From contig CM057059.1 in assembly GCA_029945375.1 (NCBI GenBank), positions 4,030,001-4,094,000 on the forward strand: 64,000 nucleotides of DNA. Direction: 5' to 3'. Of this stretch, positions 22,798 through 34,647 are shown in pieces. Position 1 is the stretch's first letter. The number at the start of each line of letters is the position of its first letter. The notes beneath the pieces were generated by a model. That model saw only the letters and a list, made by a program, of their open reading frames with translations, made no database searches and was not told where the DNA came from. Source of the stretch: Agaricus subrufescens (taxonomy: Eukaryota; Basidiomycota; Agaricomycetes; Agaricales; Agaricaceae). Position numbers and translations under genes: made by a program.

Positions 22798-23049
22798 GAC
22801 ACGGGACTATCTTACCAACGCGGGCTGCACGCGGGCTTGCCGCGGGCTTCCTTGTCAACGCGGACTAAATAGGCCAACGCAGACATTCACGCGGAAAATA
22901 GGCCCGCGCGCGGGCCCCTCGTATTTCTGGTAGCCCGATAATAAGTAATGATTATTGAGTGCTTCACAATCACGCCTTACTGTTCACAGGCGAGTCTCCT
23001 CTTATGCCCTTCTGTACAGGTTTGGGTTATCTTGTTAATACAATTGTGC
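22798..23049. repeat. Right arm of the 252-bp inverted repeat
   Basis: Inverse of 19895-20146. It carries the repeat end as GGGCCCCTCGTATTTCTGGT and the shared flank ending CTTGTTAATACAATTGTG. Confidence 0.85.
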
Positions 23050-23902
23050 ACAATGTATATCTAGAGCGTAGGTATAACAGAAAATAGAATTTCTAATGGT
23101 CTCATTGCCTGCGACGTGATCCTGCATTCAGCCGTGTGCATCCCCCACCAGGCCACATGAAATGCCTGTCTATGCCTAGCACGGGTTCCTTGTATTTGCG
23201 GTGCATGTGGGAAAATACATATGCCAAGATAGATATGAGTACTCATAGGAGGAGCTCGCAGGAAAATGCGGGCACCCACAAAGATGATTTTCTGTGTTGA
23301 ACCTACGTTATGTCCACATCAGGTCCCTTTAAAGTTATAGGCCGACTTCTATATACCTGTATAATACTTTGTAGCTGTTCCGATTTTTGCGAATTTTTGT
23401 TCTATACATACATACCTAATACTTGTTACAACGGTCATAAGCTTCATGTTTGATTAGTGTTAAGGAGATCTGAAGGAGTCTGTGTGGTGTCTGCATCAGC
23501 CCACGTCAGCGCGCGGGCCCCCACAATTTTATGTAGCCCCTCATGGGAGGCACTAAGGTTCAGATCAATCATACGTTGGCCAATATCATGTAATAATATA
23601 ATTAGTAGTAGACCGGATACAGAAGCAAATTAGGTGCAGAAAGAATGAAGAAGACAAAAGAAAAAGGTGCAGCTGTGATGGAACTACAAACAAAAGCTGA
23701 AAGAGTGCACTACGGAATGTAAAAAACTCAAAGCCTGACAAATGCAATAGATACTGAGGCTTGAAAGAGGCACTAGATACCACGTGAATGCCCTGAGCTA
23801 CCAGACATGTTGTCAACAACTAGAAGTCACCATTGGGACTTTCATTAGATCCCAGGACATCCAGATCATCAAAGGTAAATCCGTCAATTTCTTTAGAGGC
23901 TT
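23050..23902. other. Intergenic
   Basis: Degenerate CGCG-rich repeat debris to about 23540, then AT-rich sequence that is probably the 3' flank of the minus-strand JmjC gene. No gene recognised. Confidence 0.4.
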
Positions 23903-26900
23903 TTAAACAAATGAATTAGATTGAATATTTTTGTAGGTAAGCAAGATAAACCACTCACTACTTGCCGGGGAAAGTTGTTCCCTCCTCCTTACTAAGAAAG
24001 AGGGCCCTTTGTAAGCAAAATCACCGGAAGTCTGTGATTTGACTTGATTTTGGAAGTCCTTGGCGAGTTTTTTGTGACGGAAAAGAGCACGGAGTACGGC
24101 TTTCTCCACTGACTTTGCTGTGATGAGTGGGTCACTGCCCACATCACCGTCTTTTTTCATAATCTTCTGATGTTGCCTCTTCAATAGTGTCAGAGATACA
24201 CCCGTGCTGACAAGGCCTCCTTGGACAACCAATTCTTCCAAATTGACGGAGTCCTCATCCACGACACCTATCTCGCTGAGCTCGTACTTATCAAAGACGG
24301 CTTTTATCACCTGCCTCAACATCCTTCTTGTGGTAATCATGACGAAACGCTCGGCTGCCCCCTCCACAGGATCTCTGTAGCCCCAGGAACTCAGTACGTT
24401 CCCCAATTCCATAAGGTGGTACAATGAGACAAGGTCCAGGACCCCCTCCTGGGTGGAGAGGTCAGGGAGATGGCACAACACGCTGTCCTTATTGTCTGAG
24501 AGATATTATTATTAGAGTCTCCACGAACTAGGGGAATTCTACTCACTATATTCCCTCCCATTGATCACTATTTCCTGGTGGAAGAAATTAGCGATGCTGG
24601 AGAGGAGCATGAAGCCCTCCTTCATGTTCTCATTATTAGTGAGATCATAACCGGCCACAAACTGGTGGTAGATGGACTGTGCTGTCCTCTGAATTGCTGG
24701 GGTCACATATGTATGTCCCCCTAAGACAATAGAATCTTCGGGGGTCACCACATAGTGCAGCTGGTGGGCAGTCTGGATGCTATAGTGAAATTAATCTTCA
24801 TGCAGTAAATATAGATGAGCAAAAAAACATACTATTGCATTGAAGGGAGCAGAGCCACCATGAATACGTCAAACTTATCAATATTTCCGCCAACAGTATC
24901 AAAGTCCAGGAAGGCATCAGTTGCGGACAAGCTATGCCCATCCTTGGGCACGCACAGGGCAAATATCTTGACCCCTGTGAGTACCGTGAAAAAGGCCAGG
25001 AATCCCGTAGCATCCACATGCCAAGGGTGGATACAGCCTCTGGTCGCTGCCAGCCCCCAACGGGAAACGTTCATCGGGAAATTTCCAAGGGTCTTGCACG
25101 GTGCTTGGGAATTCAGGTGCTCCCATGAAGTGAGCCCAAGGTCCCATGTCTGGGGCTTACCGTAGTCACTATGGAAGGGGCAGTCAAGTAGGTTCAATGA
25201 CCGCCCTTCCTTCTTTGCCACTATGAGGTCCTGGAGAGTACCCCGTACATGGACATCCTCTTTGCCCTCATCCATGTCTCTAGAAAGATCTACATTCGTG
25301 TTACCCTCATGATAAATAAATAAATAAATAAGTCTACTCACCGTGCATTACCACAGATCTCGTGAGAGGCCCTAAGTGCCGCAAACCTTGCTCATCAAAA
25401 GAGACCGGGCCTTGAATTTTAACAGAATCCTGGAGGGGCCTGTTCAGGATGATCATGTTTTTTGTACGGAAAGTTTCCAGCACTTGTCCGGGAAGTAGTG
25501 TCTGGTACTCATCCCAGTCCACAACCCTGAGTGGACATCTCGGGTCATTAAAATCCAGGTGTTGGTTGGGGACGGATGCCTCGTAAACGGCCTTGACGGA
25601 CTGGAGCTGGGATGGATGCTAGAGGCAGGGCTAAGTCACACTATAGCTGGTCTGGAGAAAACTTACATGGAACGTTGGATCCAGCGTATAGAACTGCTGA
25701 TCCCCCCCCAAAGTAGGGATCCGAATCTTCATTGGATCACCCTTCACGTCTTGACATGTTTCTATACTTGTTTCCATCCGCTTCAGACTATCTGTTTCTC
25801 CCAGACGTTTCTGGGAAATAGGCTCAATGAATGCTGTAAAGAATAGGCTGCCCAAAACTCACCATAAACTCACGGTACAGATTTCTCATCTGTTCCAATC
25901 CTCCCTCGCTGCCATCTTCCACCATTTCCTTACTCTTCCTCACTCGCTTCCTCTTTGGTGATCTCGAGGCCTCGCCTGGGACACTATATGGTACTGCCCG
26001 CTTCCGTGAAGACTTTCGGACTGGTGGTTCTTGTCCAGAATCATCTTGCTGGTCCTCACCCCTGGCTTCATCGGTCTCACCCTTGCCCTCAGCGTCATCA
26101 TTCACCATTCTATCTTCCTCACCAACACCGCCTATCCCATCATTTCCCTCGCTCTTATCTCCTCCATCACCTCTGCTATCCTGTTCTCCACCCCGACTTT
26201 CTCCCTCGACATCTACATCCATCCTCTCGATCTCCTCTTGTTGCTCCTCTCCCCCCTCAAACAGTGTCTTCTGACACCCAGCCTCAGCGGGGTCCACATC
26301 CATATTCTCTGTGCTGTCCAATGAACTCAAAGCAGCAGCCTTGCGCTGCTCCACACTTTCTGTTGAATGATATGAGAAATAGGAAGACAATACTAAGAAG
26401 ATATCTAAGAAGATATTGAGGATCTCACCAATTGTAAACCAATTGAGTTCACTAAGTTCCGCCTCATCCGCAACTTCCTGTAGCCTACCCAAGAGAGCCA
26501 CAATTTCTTCGCTCAATTTTTCATCATCCTTTCTTTTGACCCAGTCAAAAATAAATTCCCAGAGAAGGTATTCTGCCTTTTGGAGGCTAGCGGGCTTGGA
26601 AGAGCCCAAAGCCACCCAAATCTTGTGTCCATCAATAAAGGAAGTAACTCGGGATAAATGACTTAAAAACACACCTGATAAGCTGCTCGTGATGGGAGGG
26701 GCCTCCTCTCAAAATCGATCCCCAGTAACGCTGTCAGCGGAGACAGTGCAAGGGCTGCGCTGAGGGATGCCATTATCCTATGGGGCTGAACACTTTCTGC
26801 GAACTCAGTCCACGTTTTATTCTCAGGGGAACTTGGCGCAATCATGTCAGTAACATACTCGCCCCAGGTAGCTTAATAATAATTTACTTACATTCCCAGC

Positions 26901-27770
26901 TCTATCCCAAGTTCTGGTGTTGACCCTGGCAGCTCCAACCTCCCCTGTGAAAAGAAAATAAGCCGAACATATTCTCGGGCATCAGATACTACTCACACCC
27001 AATAAATATGAAACCATGAAGACAATATAAAGAAGGTTACTTGCAATATGGCTACAAGTACCTTTATTACGCAAGCGAAAGGCTCGCAGGAATGTACGTG
27101 CCACCACACTGTCACCATCATTGCTAGTAGTGAGCAAAAACTCCTCCTTTGCTTGGGAAATCCTAAAGGCTTTTTGGGCTTCGTGGATAACTGTCCCCCA
27201 GTTGGACATCCGGTTATGAAAACACTAAACAAGTTTTAGAATTAGTCACAAGCCGAAAAGTCTTATTTCCACTCACCGAAAGAGTCTTCTTGACTTCCTT
27301 GAATGCATCCGCTGTGTCAATGCACACAGAGGGACGAAAAATAGGACAGGTTTGGGGTGTTGAACCTCCAGCAAAAAAACAAATAACGTCCAGCAACTGG
27401 TACTGCCGGACCTTGATAAAAAAGCCTTTCATCTCCCCGGTGCTAAGGGAATTATACCCATATTCTATAAACTTTGACAAAGCTATAATTCGAGATTTTT
27501 TGGATTTGCCCAGTTTTTCCTTGTTACTATCATCGAATAGAAGCCCAACAAATGACTGTGAGTGTGGTCTGTCAGTAAGAAATGGCCTGCTGTATTGCTT
27601 GCGCACACACCAGAGCTTCAGGAAAACGGTCAGCCAACATCTGCACCACGTCCGCCCTCTTCCTTATTGTCCACTCAGACATCCAGGGGCTGGACATCAT
27701 AAACGTAGAGCCAGATATAAGGTCTCTCATCATGGTTAGAAAATAAACTTTCACGTGTTTACCAAGTTCT
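23903..27770 (-). pseudogene. JmjC-domain protein gene, multi-exon, probably degenerate
   Basis: A chain of minus-strand exons encodes one large protein. From its 5' side: a conserved N-terminal region (TMMRDLISGSTFMMSSPW at about 27740, then RPFLTDRPHSQSFVG and GYNSLSTGEMKGF), a middle region (26663-27224), an acidic segment (about 25900-26340, rich in D/E, with the basic SSRKRAVPYS patch), and the JmjC domain (24832-25341). The JmjC exon shows HPWHVDATGFLAFFTVLTG, with the iron-binding HxD as H-V-D. JmjC enzymes are nuclear Fe(II)/2-oxoglutarate dioxygenases, often histone demethylases. C-terminal exons lie at 24539-24751 and 23903-24481. The frame shifts by one base near 27595, another junction near 26870-26890 does not splice in phase, and the 5' end abuts repeat DNA at about 27800. 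I therefore call it a likely pseudogene. Confidence 0.65.
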
Positions 27771-27821
27771 ATGAATAGGGTAAGATCTTTGCTCACGTGC
27801 TACATCCGAGATTCTTCCGCT

Positions 27822-28262
27822 CTATGTGGACCGGGTGAGTGATCCAGTGATCCGTGTTGACACACTTGAGTATACACCGAAATTTACTTTCCGGCATTCA
27901 ATCAGCTTAGATGCCGGAAACCAACTTTCCGTCAATCCTAGGTAACAGGCAACTGAAATCCATTTGAAGGACTGTCTAACCAATGGTATTGTGAACTGTA
28001 GCCCGTTCACTCTCAAGTTGTTGGCATAACTCCTTTTAAATCTTTTATTTTAATAATCTCGAGGTTGACACACTTAAGTGGACACCGAAATTTACTTTCC
28101 GGCATTCAATCAGCTTAGATGCCGGAAACCAACTTTCTGTCAATCCTAGGTAACAGGCAACTGAAATCCATTTGAAGGACTGTCTAACCAATGGTATTGT
28201 AAACTGTAGCCCGTTCACTCTCAAGTTGTTGGCGTAACTCCTTTTAAATCTTTTATTTGAAT
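27822..28262. repeat. Two tandem 209-bp units with the conserved palindrome (copies A and B)
   Basis: Units start GTTGACACACTT at about 27855 and 28064 and are about 97 percent alike. Each contains the palindrome core TTTCCGGCAT...ATGCCGGAAA (27888-27920, 28096-28128). A third GGTTGACAC occurs at about 28449. The leader TGTGGACCGGGTGAGTGATC (27826) resembles TGTGGACTGGGTGAAATGAT at about 29936, which precedes copy C. Copies A-C therefore share more than the palindrome. Confidence 0.85.
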
Positions 28263-28717
28263 AATATCGAGAGGACTTGCTCTCCAGTTTGTTATTTCTT
28301 ATAGTTGTAGAAAACATGATCAGGCTATGCCCGAAATGTTCGCTTTTGTTTTTACTTTTCTATTCTCATGGTCACTGGGTACTTAAGTAGAAACTTTGTA
28401 TTTTATACTTCGATGAACAGGACAGCCTGCGCATTGTATTTGTATCATCGAGGTTGACACTGGGAGGCCCCACAAGGTTTTTTCGTCAACCTCATCATTG
28501 AAAGAACTTTCGTCCTTCAGCCTTCTATGAATAAATAAATCTTAAATGTGAGTGGTTATGATTTCAATACCATTGCACCATCTCTACCCATGACAGTATC
28601 TATGCTTTCTTCCAACATGTAGTCCATATTCATGAGCCCGCATCATTTCACATCCACACACCGATAACCTACCTCTGATCTTGAGCTGGGCTACCAGAAA
28701 ATTGAGCAACATCCGCC
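28263..28717. other. Intergenic
   Basis: No gene recognised. A weak inverted pair GAGGTTGAC/GTCAACCTC lies at 28447-28492. Confidence 0.4.
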
Positions 28718-29140
28718 GGCGGCTCCTCGAACAAGAATATCCATGGGTTATCATCGAGGTAAACAAGGACCTCGACAAGAGTGACGAATCGCTCCTGCTG
28801 TCTGATCCTTTTGAGTGCTTGGCACTCGTTAAGCAAATGATCAGGAGTCTGGTTTGCACCAGACCGGCAATAGTGGCAATAGGCAGTGATAGAGTCGCCT
28901 ACATTAAAGTGTATCCTGTACTTGGCTGTGGGGCCGTGGTTCAGGATGAGTCTTGTGGCCCTAGCACACATGCGGGGCTCATTGATCAAGATATTGGAAA
29001 GCCATGTCCCACCACCAACTTAGGATGGGACCAGCCACTTCTTTTCGTCTTCATATTCATAAAGATCGAGAAACTGATTTCCGCGGAAATCTGGAGAGCG
29101 GAACAAACAGTGCCACTCATCCATCCAAGACTTCTGAACC
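28718..29140 (-). pseudogene. LINE C-terminal zinc-finger fragment
   Basis: The minus strand reads RMCARATRLILNHGPTAKYR, then CHYCRSGANQTPDHLLNEC, the CCHC finger at the C-terminus of Tad1-type LINE ORF2. It then reads the linker ending DDNPWIFLFEEPP. It aligns to the corresponding region at 60858-61180. No RT and no poly(A) are present, so it is a small fragment, cut on its 5' side by the direct repeat that starts at 29160. Confidence 0.8.
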
Positions 29141-29973
29141 CTCAGGCTCTCAGAAGCTAAACCAAGATCTGCTCAAGCAACAAAATATTCAAGGGTGCTA
29201 ATAATAGTCATAAGCTTAGGCTTACACCTATGCAGATGAAGACCTTGGAGGAACACAACATTTATACATTTGATGTGTTTGACCCAAGTAATCTTTTCCT
29301 TGCTGTTACTGAGAGTCTTCTGTACTTTGCATAAGTTCTCGCTAGCTAGTGAAACGGGCTACAGCAAAAGTGTGGAATCCGCGCGCAGACGCGGACCAAT
29401 GCAGGGTTGATGCAGACTTGACAGGGAGAAATAAGAAGTGGACATGAAACACAAGTTGGAAGAAAGGATGATTAAGTATAATAGATGCTGTTATGGGTAG
29501 AGATAGTGTAATGATATTGAGATTTTGGACACATAAGGTGGATTGTGGGTAGGTTGTGGTGATGCGGATTCAATGTCAAGGCATGACACCGCTAGAGGCT
29601 GCCTGGTGCGGACCAATGAGGATCGGACGTGGGCATCCTGCGGATGCCTGGTGTACTGATGTGGACACTACGCGGACGCCTCCTTTGAGTCTCCCTGCAC
29701 GGTAAAACATGAAGCTTATAATGATCATAACACTTATTAGGTTATGTCTAGAAGAAAAATCAGCACACTAGATGGGCTACAAAGTACTGTATGGGTATAT
29801 AGAAGTGGTTTAGTAACATTTGAGGGGCCTGACGAGGACCCAATGCAGGCTCAACGCGGAAAAGTGTCTGTGTGGGTGCCCGCATCTTTCTGCGAGCCCC
29901 TAGTGAAACCCAGTAGCTAGGGTTTCTCAGCTTTGTGTGGACTGGGTGAAATGATCTGTGTTAACAAGCTTAA

Positions 29974-30071
29974 TGTAATCTGGCTATCCTAGTCAGCCAA
30001 ATAACCATTATATTAAAAAGGACATACAATTCTGTCACTGATGAGTATATACTGTAAACTCAGGCTTACAC
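29974..30071. mobile_element. 98-bp TTAA-flanked element
   Basis: Starts TGTAATCTGGCTATCCTAGT, related to the 157-bp element at 11604, and lies between TTAA at 29970-29973 and 30072-30075. The right terminus lacks the long inverted repeat, so it is an internally deleted derivative. Confidence 0.7.
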
Positions 30072-30081
30072 TTAATTTCCC

Positions 30082-30138
30082 ACCTAAATTCAGTTTCCGG
30101 CATTCAATCAGCTTGAATGCCGGACACCAAGTTCAGGT
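30082..30138. repeat. Conserved palindrome, copy C
   Basis: Outer arms ACCTAAA / TTCAGGT and inner arms TTTCCGGCATT / AATGCCGGA around the loop CAATCAGCTTG. It lies about 235 bp before G1. Confidence 0.85.
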
Positions 30139-30372
30139 CAGTAGGAGAAAACAAAAGCCTATCAAGTCTTTTCATGTCAAGAAATATGTAACTTACATCT
30201 TGCCTGGCTACTATGTGTAATTATAACAATGATCATGGCAGAATGTAAACTAAGAACTACTGCTTACAGCTAAAAGAATATGCTGAAGCTAGGAAAGATA
30301 AATAATACCAAACACCGTCATGTGATTTGATCTCTAAGGCAACTTTTGCTTGTTTGAATTTTAATTCTAACA

Positions 30373-33300
30373 ATGATGTCTCCATCCAATCCTACAGCAC
30401 CTGTAGCCTTTCTGAATAGGGACCCTAGATTTCCCCGTATCATGCAAGTTGATTCCCACCCCCAAGTAGAAGATAAAAACCATGGCAGAATCTTTATTCT
30501 GTTAGCTGATCTATCAGACCATGGTCAAGCAGCAACAAAGGAAGCAGGGAAAGCATGTAATGCTCCCACTTCTGTTGAGGAGGCCATATCCAAAGGTAGT
30601 ATTGTCTTGCTCTCTGCTAGCTCTTACTCAAATATTGTCAGGATTTCCGGTCTTAAATACAGACAGCCAAGAGTATGTGTTCCTGAGAGATGAAAAGTAT
30701 TATGGAGAAGGTGATGGAGGAGAACATGACCGGCTAGTGGCTGCAACATTGAGCTGGTGAGTGACCAAGTAATAAGTGTATATCCAATCCTCACTACCTG
30801 TAGGAATGAGCTACCTGACAATCTGAGGGACAGTCTAAAGTTGTTAAGGGCTGGTGTCATTGGCAAACCACAGGATGGCAAAATTGCATATGAGCATCAA
30901 CCATGGGCTATCAGCAATGGGAGAGGAAACCGGTGCTATACTTTGGGCACCTCTTATCAAAAACAAAGAACTTTGACTGCACCTGCAGCTTGTATGAAGA
31001 AGGCATGTAGGGGTGGGGAGGAATTTGAGGGAACAGATCCTTTGCCAAAGGATATACTACATGTAAGTCTGTATCAATGATATTTTTGTTTGTCACTGGA
31101 CATGTATAATAGATGGGTTCTGCTTGTGCAATGTGGGGTCTGAGCAAGAAAGCCCCATCTCTGAAAGGGATTATGGACAAGTGGGCAGATCTCTATAATA
31201 CTCCAAGAATTGGATGTTTTGAGAACACGTGTTATCCCTCGATGCAGTTAAATGTTGCAAAGGGAATCGAGAGTGACCCAAAGAAAGGTATGTAGGTTTT
31301 CTTTCCAAATTACTTTCAACTGACAGGGATCTAGTGAAGGAAGGAATAGAATCATTGGGCATAGCTGGCAAACCCCACATTGATGAACAAGACTCTCCTG
31401 TTGGGCTCACTTGCATGTTCAACTTGAGTCATTCACATCCCAAGGTAGAAACTGAACTGTTTAGCATCTTGGGCTTGGGCTTTTGCTTTTTATTGCAAGA
31501 GTTATCAGGTGTCTATTTCTCTGGTCTCTATCTTCACACTGGCACACAACCCCTGTACAAATCTCCCTTGATCTCGGAAGATAGAGATTACTATAGGGTC
31601 ACCCTGATTTGCTACCCAGCAAAAGATATACTCCACAATCATGGGTCATTGGCATTAGGAAGGAATCGCGGTGAAGAACTTTCTTTCATCGGGGAGAAAG
31701 ATATAGAAGTAGCTTTAACTCTGAAAGGAGACAAGCTAAAAAGATTTTTGAATACAACTGGAAGGACATCCAATGTGACTCAGCATCTTTCAGAGATGAG
31801 ATCTACATGGTAGGTCTATGAATGATTTCTGACAATAAGTTTCTCACATATTTCTCAGTTTTACAAAACCATGTATTCAAAGTGGGGCAAGTGGTGGGCA
31901 AGCAACATTTGTCAATGATGGATTCAAGATCATGGATGCCCAATCATATGCCACTTTCATTGCAAGATGTTGCCTAGAGAGGAGTCAATATTTGTTGCAC
32001 TCTTCTGATCTCTCTGTGGACATTCAGATTAACCATTCTGCCTTCTTGAAGGCCTTCACTTTCCTCAACCCCGGAAATGGAGAAAGGACTAATGTCAACC
32101 TACCTCCTCTATTTTCTGAAACAGATACGGAGGCTATTATTGCATCCAACAATCTGGAGAAGGGCAAGAAACTAAAGAACACATTGAAAGATGAAGATGG
32201 GGGTCCAGAAAATACCCTGGACCAAGAAGAAAGGGCTGGGAGGTTTAGAAGACAGTTGGGGAAGATCAGAGCAGAGAGAATTAGAGAAGGCAGAAGTTTC
32301 AAGCTTGCTGGCACAAAAAGGAAACATGAAGATTATTTGGACCCAACCCGCAAGAGCCGGAGGTTGGAAGGGTTGGATGCAAGTGAGTGGGATGTAGTAG
32401 ATGATGATATCTCACTAGGTGAGTATCCCGCAAAACCATTCTTGACAGGTTCATCCTAAAGTTTCTTACAGATCCTGTTCCTCCTTCAGAATCAGAAGAT
32501 GAAGAGATGATCTCTATTGAACATGATGACTTTGGTAAGGATACAGCTGATCAGCATTCTCCCAGTTTTTCTTACCAAATACAATTTCTAATTTGTTAGA
32601 AGATGAAGAGATGGAATATCAACAGGAAACAGTCCCCAGTGACTTGTGGCTCCACCGGTGTCATCAAAACCAGGACCCTGCCTCAGACTCAGAACTTGCA
32701 TTGAATAATGGTATCTCTGACAATGAAGAAAAAATCTGGTCAGAATCAATATCTGGTAAGAAATAGTTTTATTGTAGCATGTCATTTATCTGATGACTTC
32801 TAGGTCTAGATCCAAAATTCACCTTCCCCCGGCTTACTGGATTGGAGATCAACAAATCTATGGTTTTATATGAACTGGATTTTATGGAAACAATTTCGCA
32901 AGAAACTTTGCACTGGAGTAACCTCAGTCTGGAGGATAAATCTGAAAACAAGTTATTTGCCTTGAAGGACGTCTTGTCCATTTACCACAGAGCCATCTCT
33001 ACCCTGGAGAACCTAGAGCACTCGAGCTCGCTATTTCGATGCCAGGCACTGGCTTTGAATGTCATCATCTGGAGCATGCTGCTTAGCGAAGTCAAGGAAT
33101 CCATTCTTCCTGACCACTGTCTAAACAAGCTCCGCCGAAAGATTGATATCCACACAGGCCAGCCTGGCATTTTCATTATCCAATGGAATGACATCTATAC
33201 TGGACCAGCCTTCCAGCACAACATGAAGCAATCTATTACCTATAATTGCAAGATACGCCGGACCCATGACGAAGTTCAAGGGGCTAGAGGCACTCGGTCT

Positions 33301-34647
33301 GTAGAAGACCAGATGCTTCTAATTCTGGCTATGTTCTATGACCTAGATATTGACTTGCGCTACTTGGCAGTCTTTACTCAAATATTGATCCGGTACTTTG
33401 GAGCTGGCGTCCTTCTGGTTGGCTCAATATCCAAACACCTTCACAATGTTCCTATCCGTTCTCTTCTCTGTCTGCTCACCCAACCTTCCCTGGCCCATGT
33501 TGAACTGAGGTCGGAGATGTTGTGCAGGACAATAGTGGGCCAAGCAGATCAGACAAATCTATGTCTAGTGGATCTAGAGGAATTGGTTAAGGAACGTTTT
33601 CCTGCTTTGGGAGCAGTTTTGAATGAAGTCACAAAACATTCCAAGAATTTGTCTACCTTGCCGAACACCCCAGACCTACGCTCTCAATTCCTATCAAGAC
33701 ATTTTTCTGGCTCTTCTACCAACTCTTATCCCAATTTGAAAACTTTGGGCTTGTTACTACACATCACCCTTCCTTTGATTCTCAATCCCGATTATCAACC
33801 AATGGCTGATGCAGAAAGGGCATTCATTGAATGTGTCAAAGAAAATCTAGATCACAGACTGCCTTTCCGGGATTGTGCAGACTCTCGTAAAATCGTTCTT
33901 GCCAATGAAAATGGACCCGGGCCCTTTTCTGATCAATATATTGGAGAACCTTGTGGTTTCTTCAGTAGTCTTATATTCCGGGGAATCACAATATCGACAA
34001 AATTCTTGAAAGAGCACAAAAAAGTTCTGTTTAAGAACTTGGTCGATTGGGAAGAAACTATAAAGCAAATAAACGCCGAGGAAACATATTTCTGTGATAT
34101 AGCGGCATATGGCTCACCCGCCAAAGACCGAAGGATAACCAACGCAGCTACATTCTGGGAGGTAGCAAATGATGAAAATATCAGGCCATATAACGGTATA
34201 TCTTTCCTGGAATTTTACAACAGGCTCCTGAGCACAGAGAGAGTTTTATCCACTGGGGACAACAGGCTGAAAAACAGAAAGCGGGTGCCTTCCTTTGGCC
34301 GCCTCACTGCTTATCTTCTAGCAGCGGACTATGCCACAGCAGGGTATGTGAAGCCTTTAACAAATGAAGAGGCTGGCGAAATCCTGCACAAAAACAAGTC
34401 AGCCGGTAGTTACAGAGGCCTACAAGGGCTCGGCTTCCAATGCAACACACAGCAGGGTACTGTGAAGGCATTTAAAGAAGTTCAAGACTTTGTGGAAGGT
34501 TTTCTTACAAACCAAGAAAAGGAGCTGGTGGGCCCTATTTCACTACTTACAGAGCATACTTTGTGCAAATTAGTAAGACTTGGAAGCATAAATTCTTTTC
34601 AGGGTCTCTGTAACTACTATGGTGTACCCGCAATTTTTAAAAAATGA
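30373..34647 (+). CDS. G1: large protein with 2OG-Fe(II) dioxygenase-like motif
   Basis: Nine exons: 30373-30595, 30642-30756, 30804-31062, 31113-31287, 31335-31809, 31859-32418, 32472-32534, 32600-32755, 32804-34647. Every junction is GT...AG, introns are 46-65 nt, and phases join to one frame of 1289 aa, so it looks intact. Residues about 258-350 carry KPHIDEQDSP (H272, D274), FSGLYLHTG (H325) and YYRVTLICYP (R345). That is the order and spacing expected of an HxD...H...R double-stranded beta-helix dioxygenase, which might be the TET/JBP-like type known from basidiomycete transposons; this is inference. A Lys/Arg-rich patch (GTKRKHEDY, RKSRRLEG) around 570-590 could be a nuclear signal, followed by an acidic linker. 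The C-terminal 620 residues (one exon) resemble nothing I know. It starts 43 bp after the direct repeat. Confidence 0.75.

Larger units (their letters stand above)
29160..30329. repeat. 1.17-kb direct repeat, copy 1
   Basis: Nearly identical to 39971-41139 in the same orientation (offset 10810-10811), from AACCAAGATC to TGTCATGTGATTTG. It holds a CGCG-bordered repeat (GGGCTACAGCAAAAGTGTGG at about 29355 to TTTCTGCGAGCCCC at about 29903), a 98-bp TTAA-flanked TIR element and palindrome copy C. It ends 43 bp before the start codon of G1 and so contains that gene's promoter. Confidence 0.92.

Noticed and set aside
25955..26419. Pro/Ser/His-rich plus-strand frame
   Set aside because: It is the antisense shadow of the acidic segment of the JmjC gene.
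27835..28130. Possible CRISPR-like or satellite array because of regularly repeated TTTCCGGCAT motifs
   Set aside because: Only two tandem units of 209 bp, other copies are dispersed, and the organism is eukaryotic. It is a duplicated palindrome, not an array.
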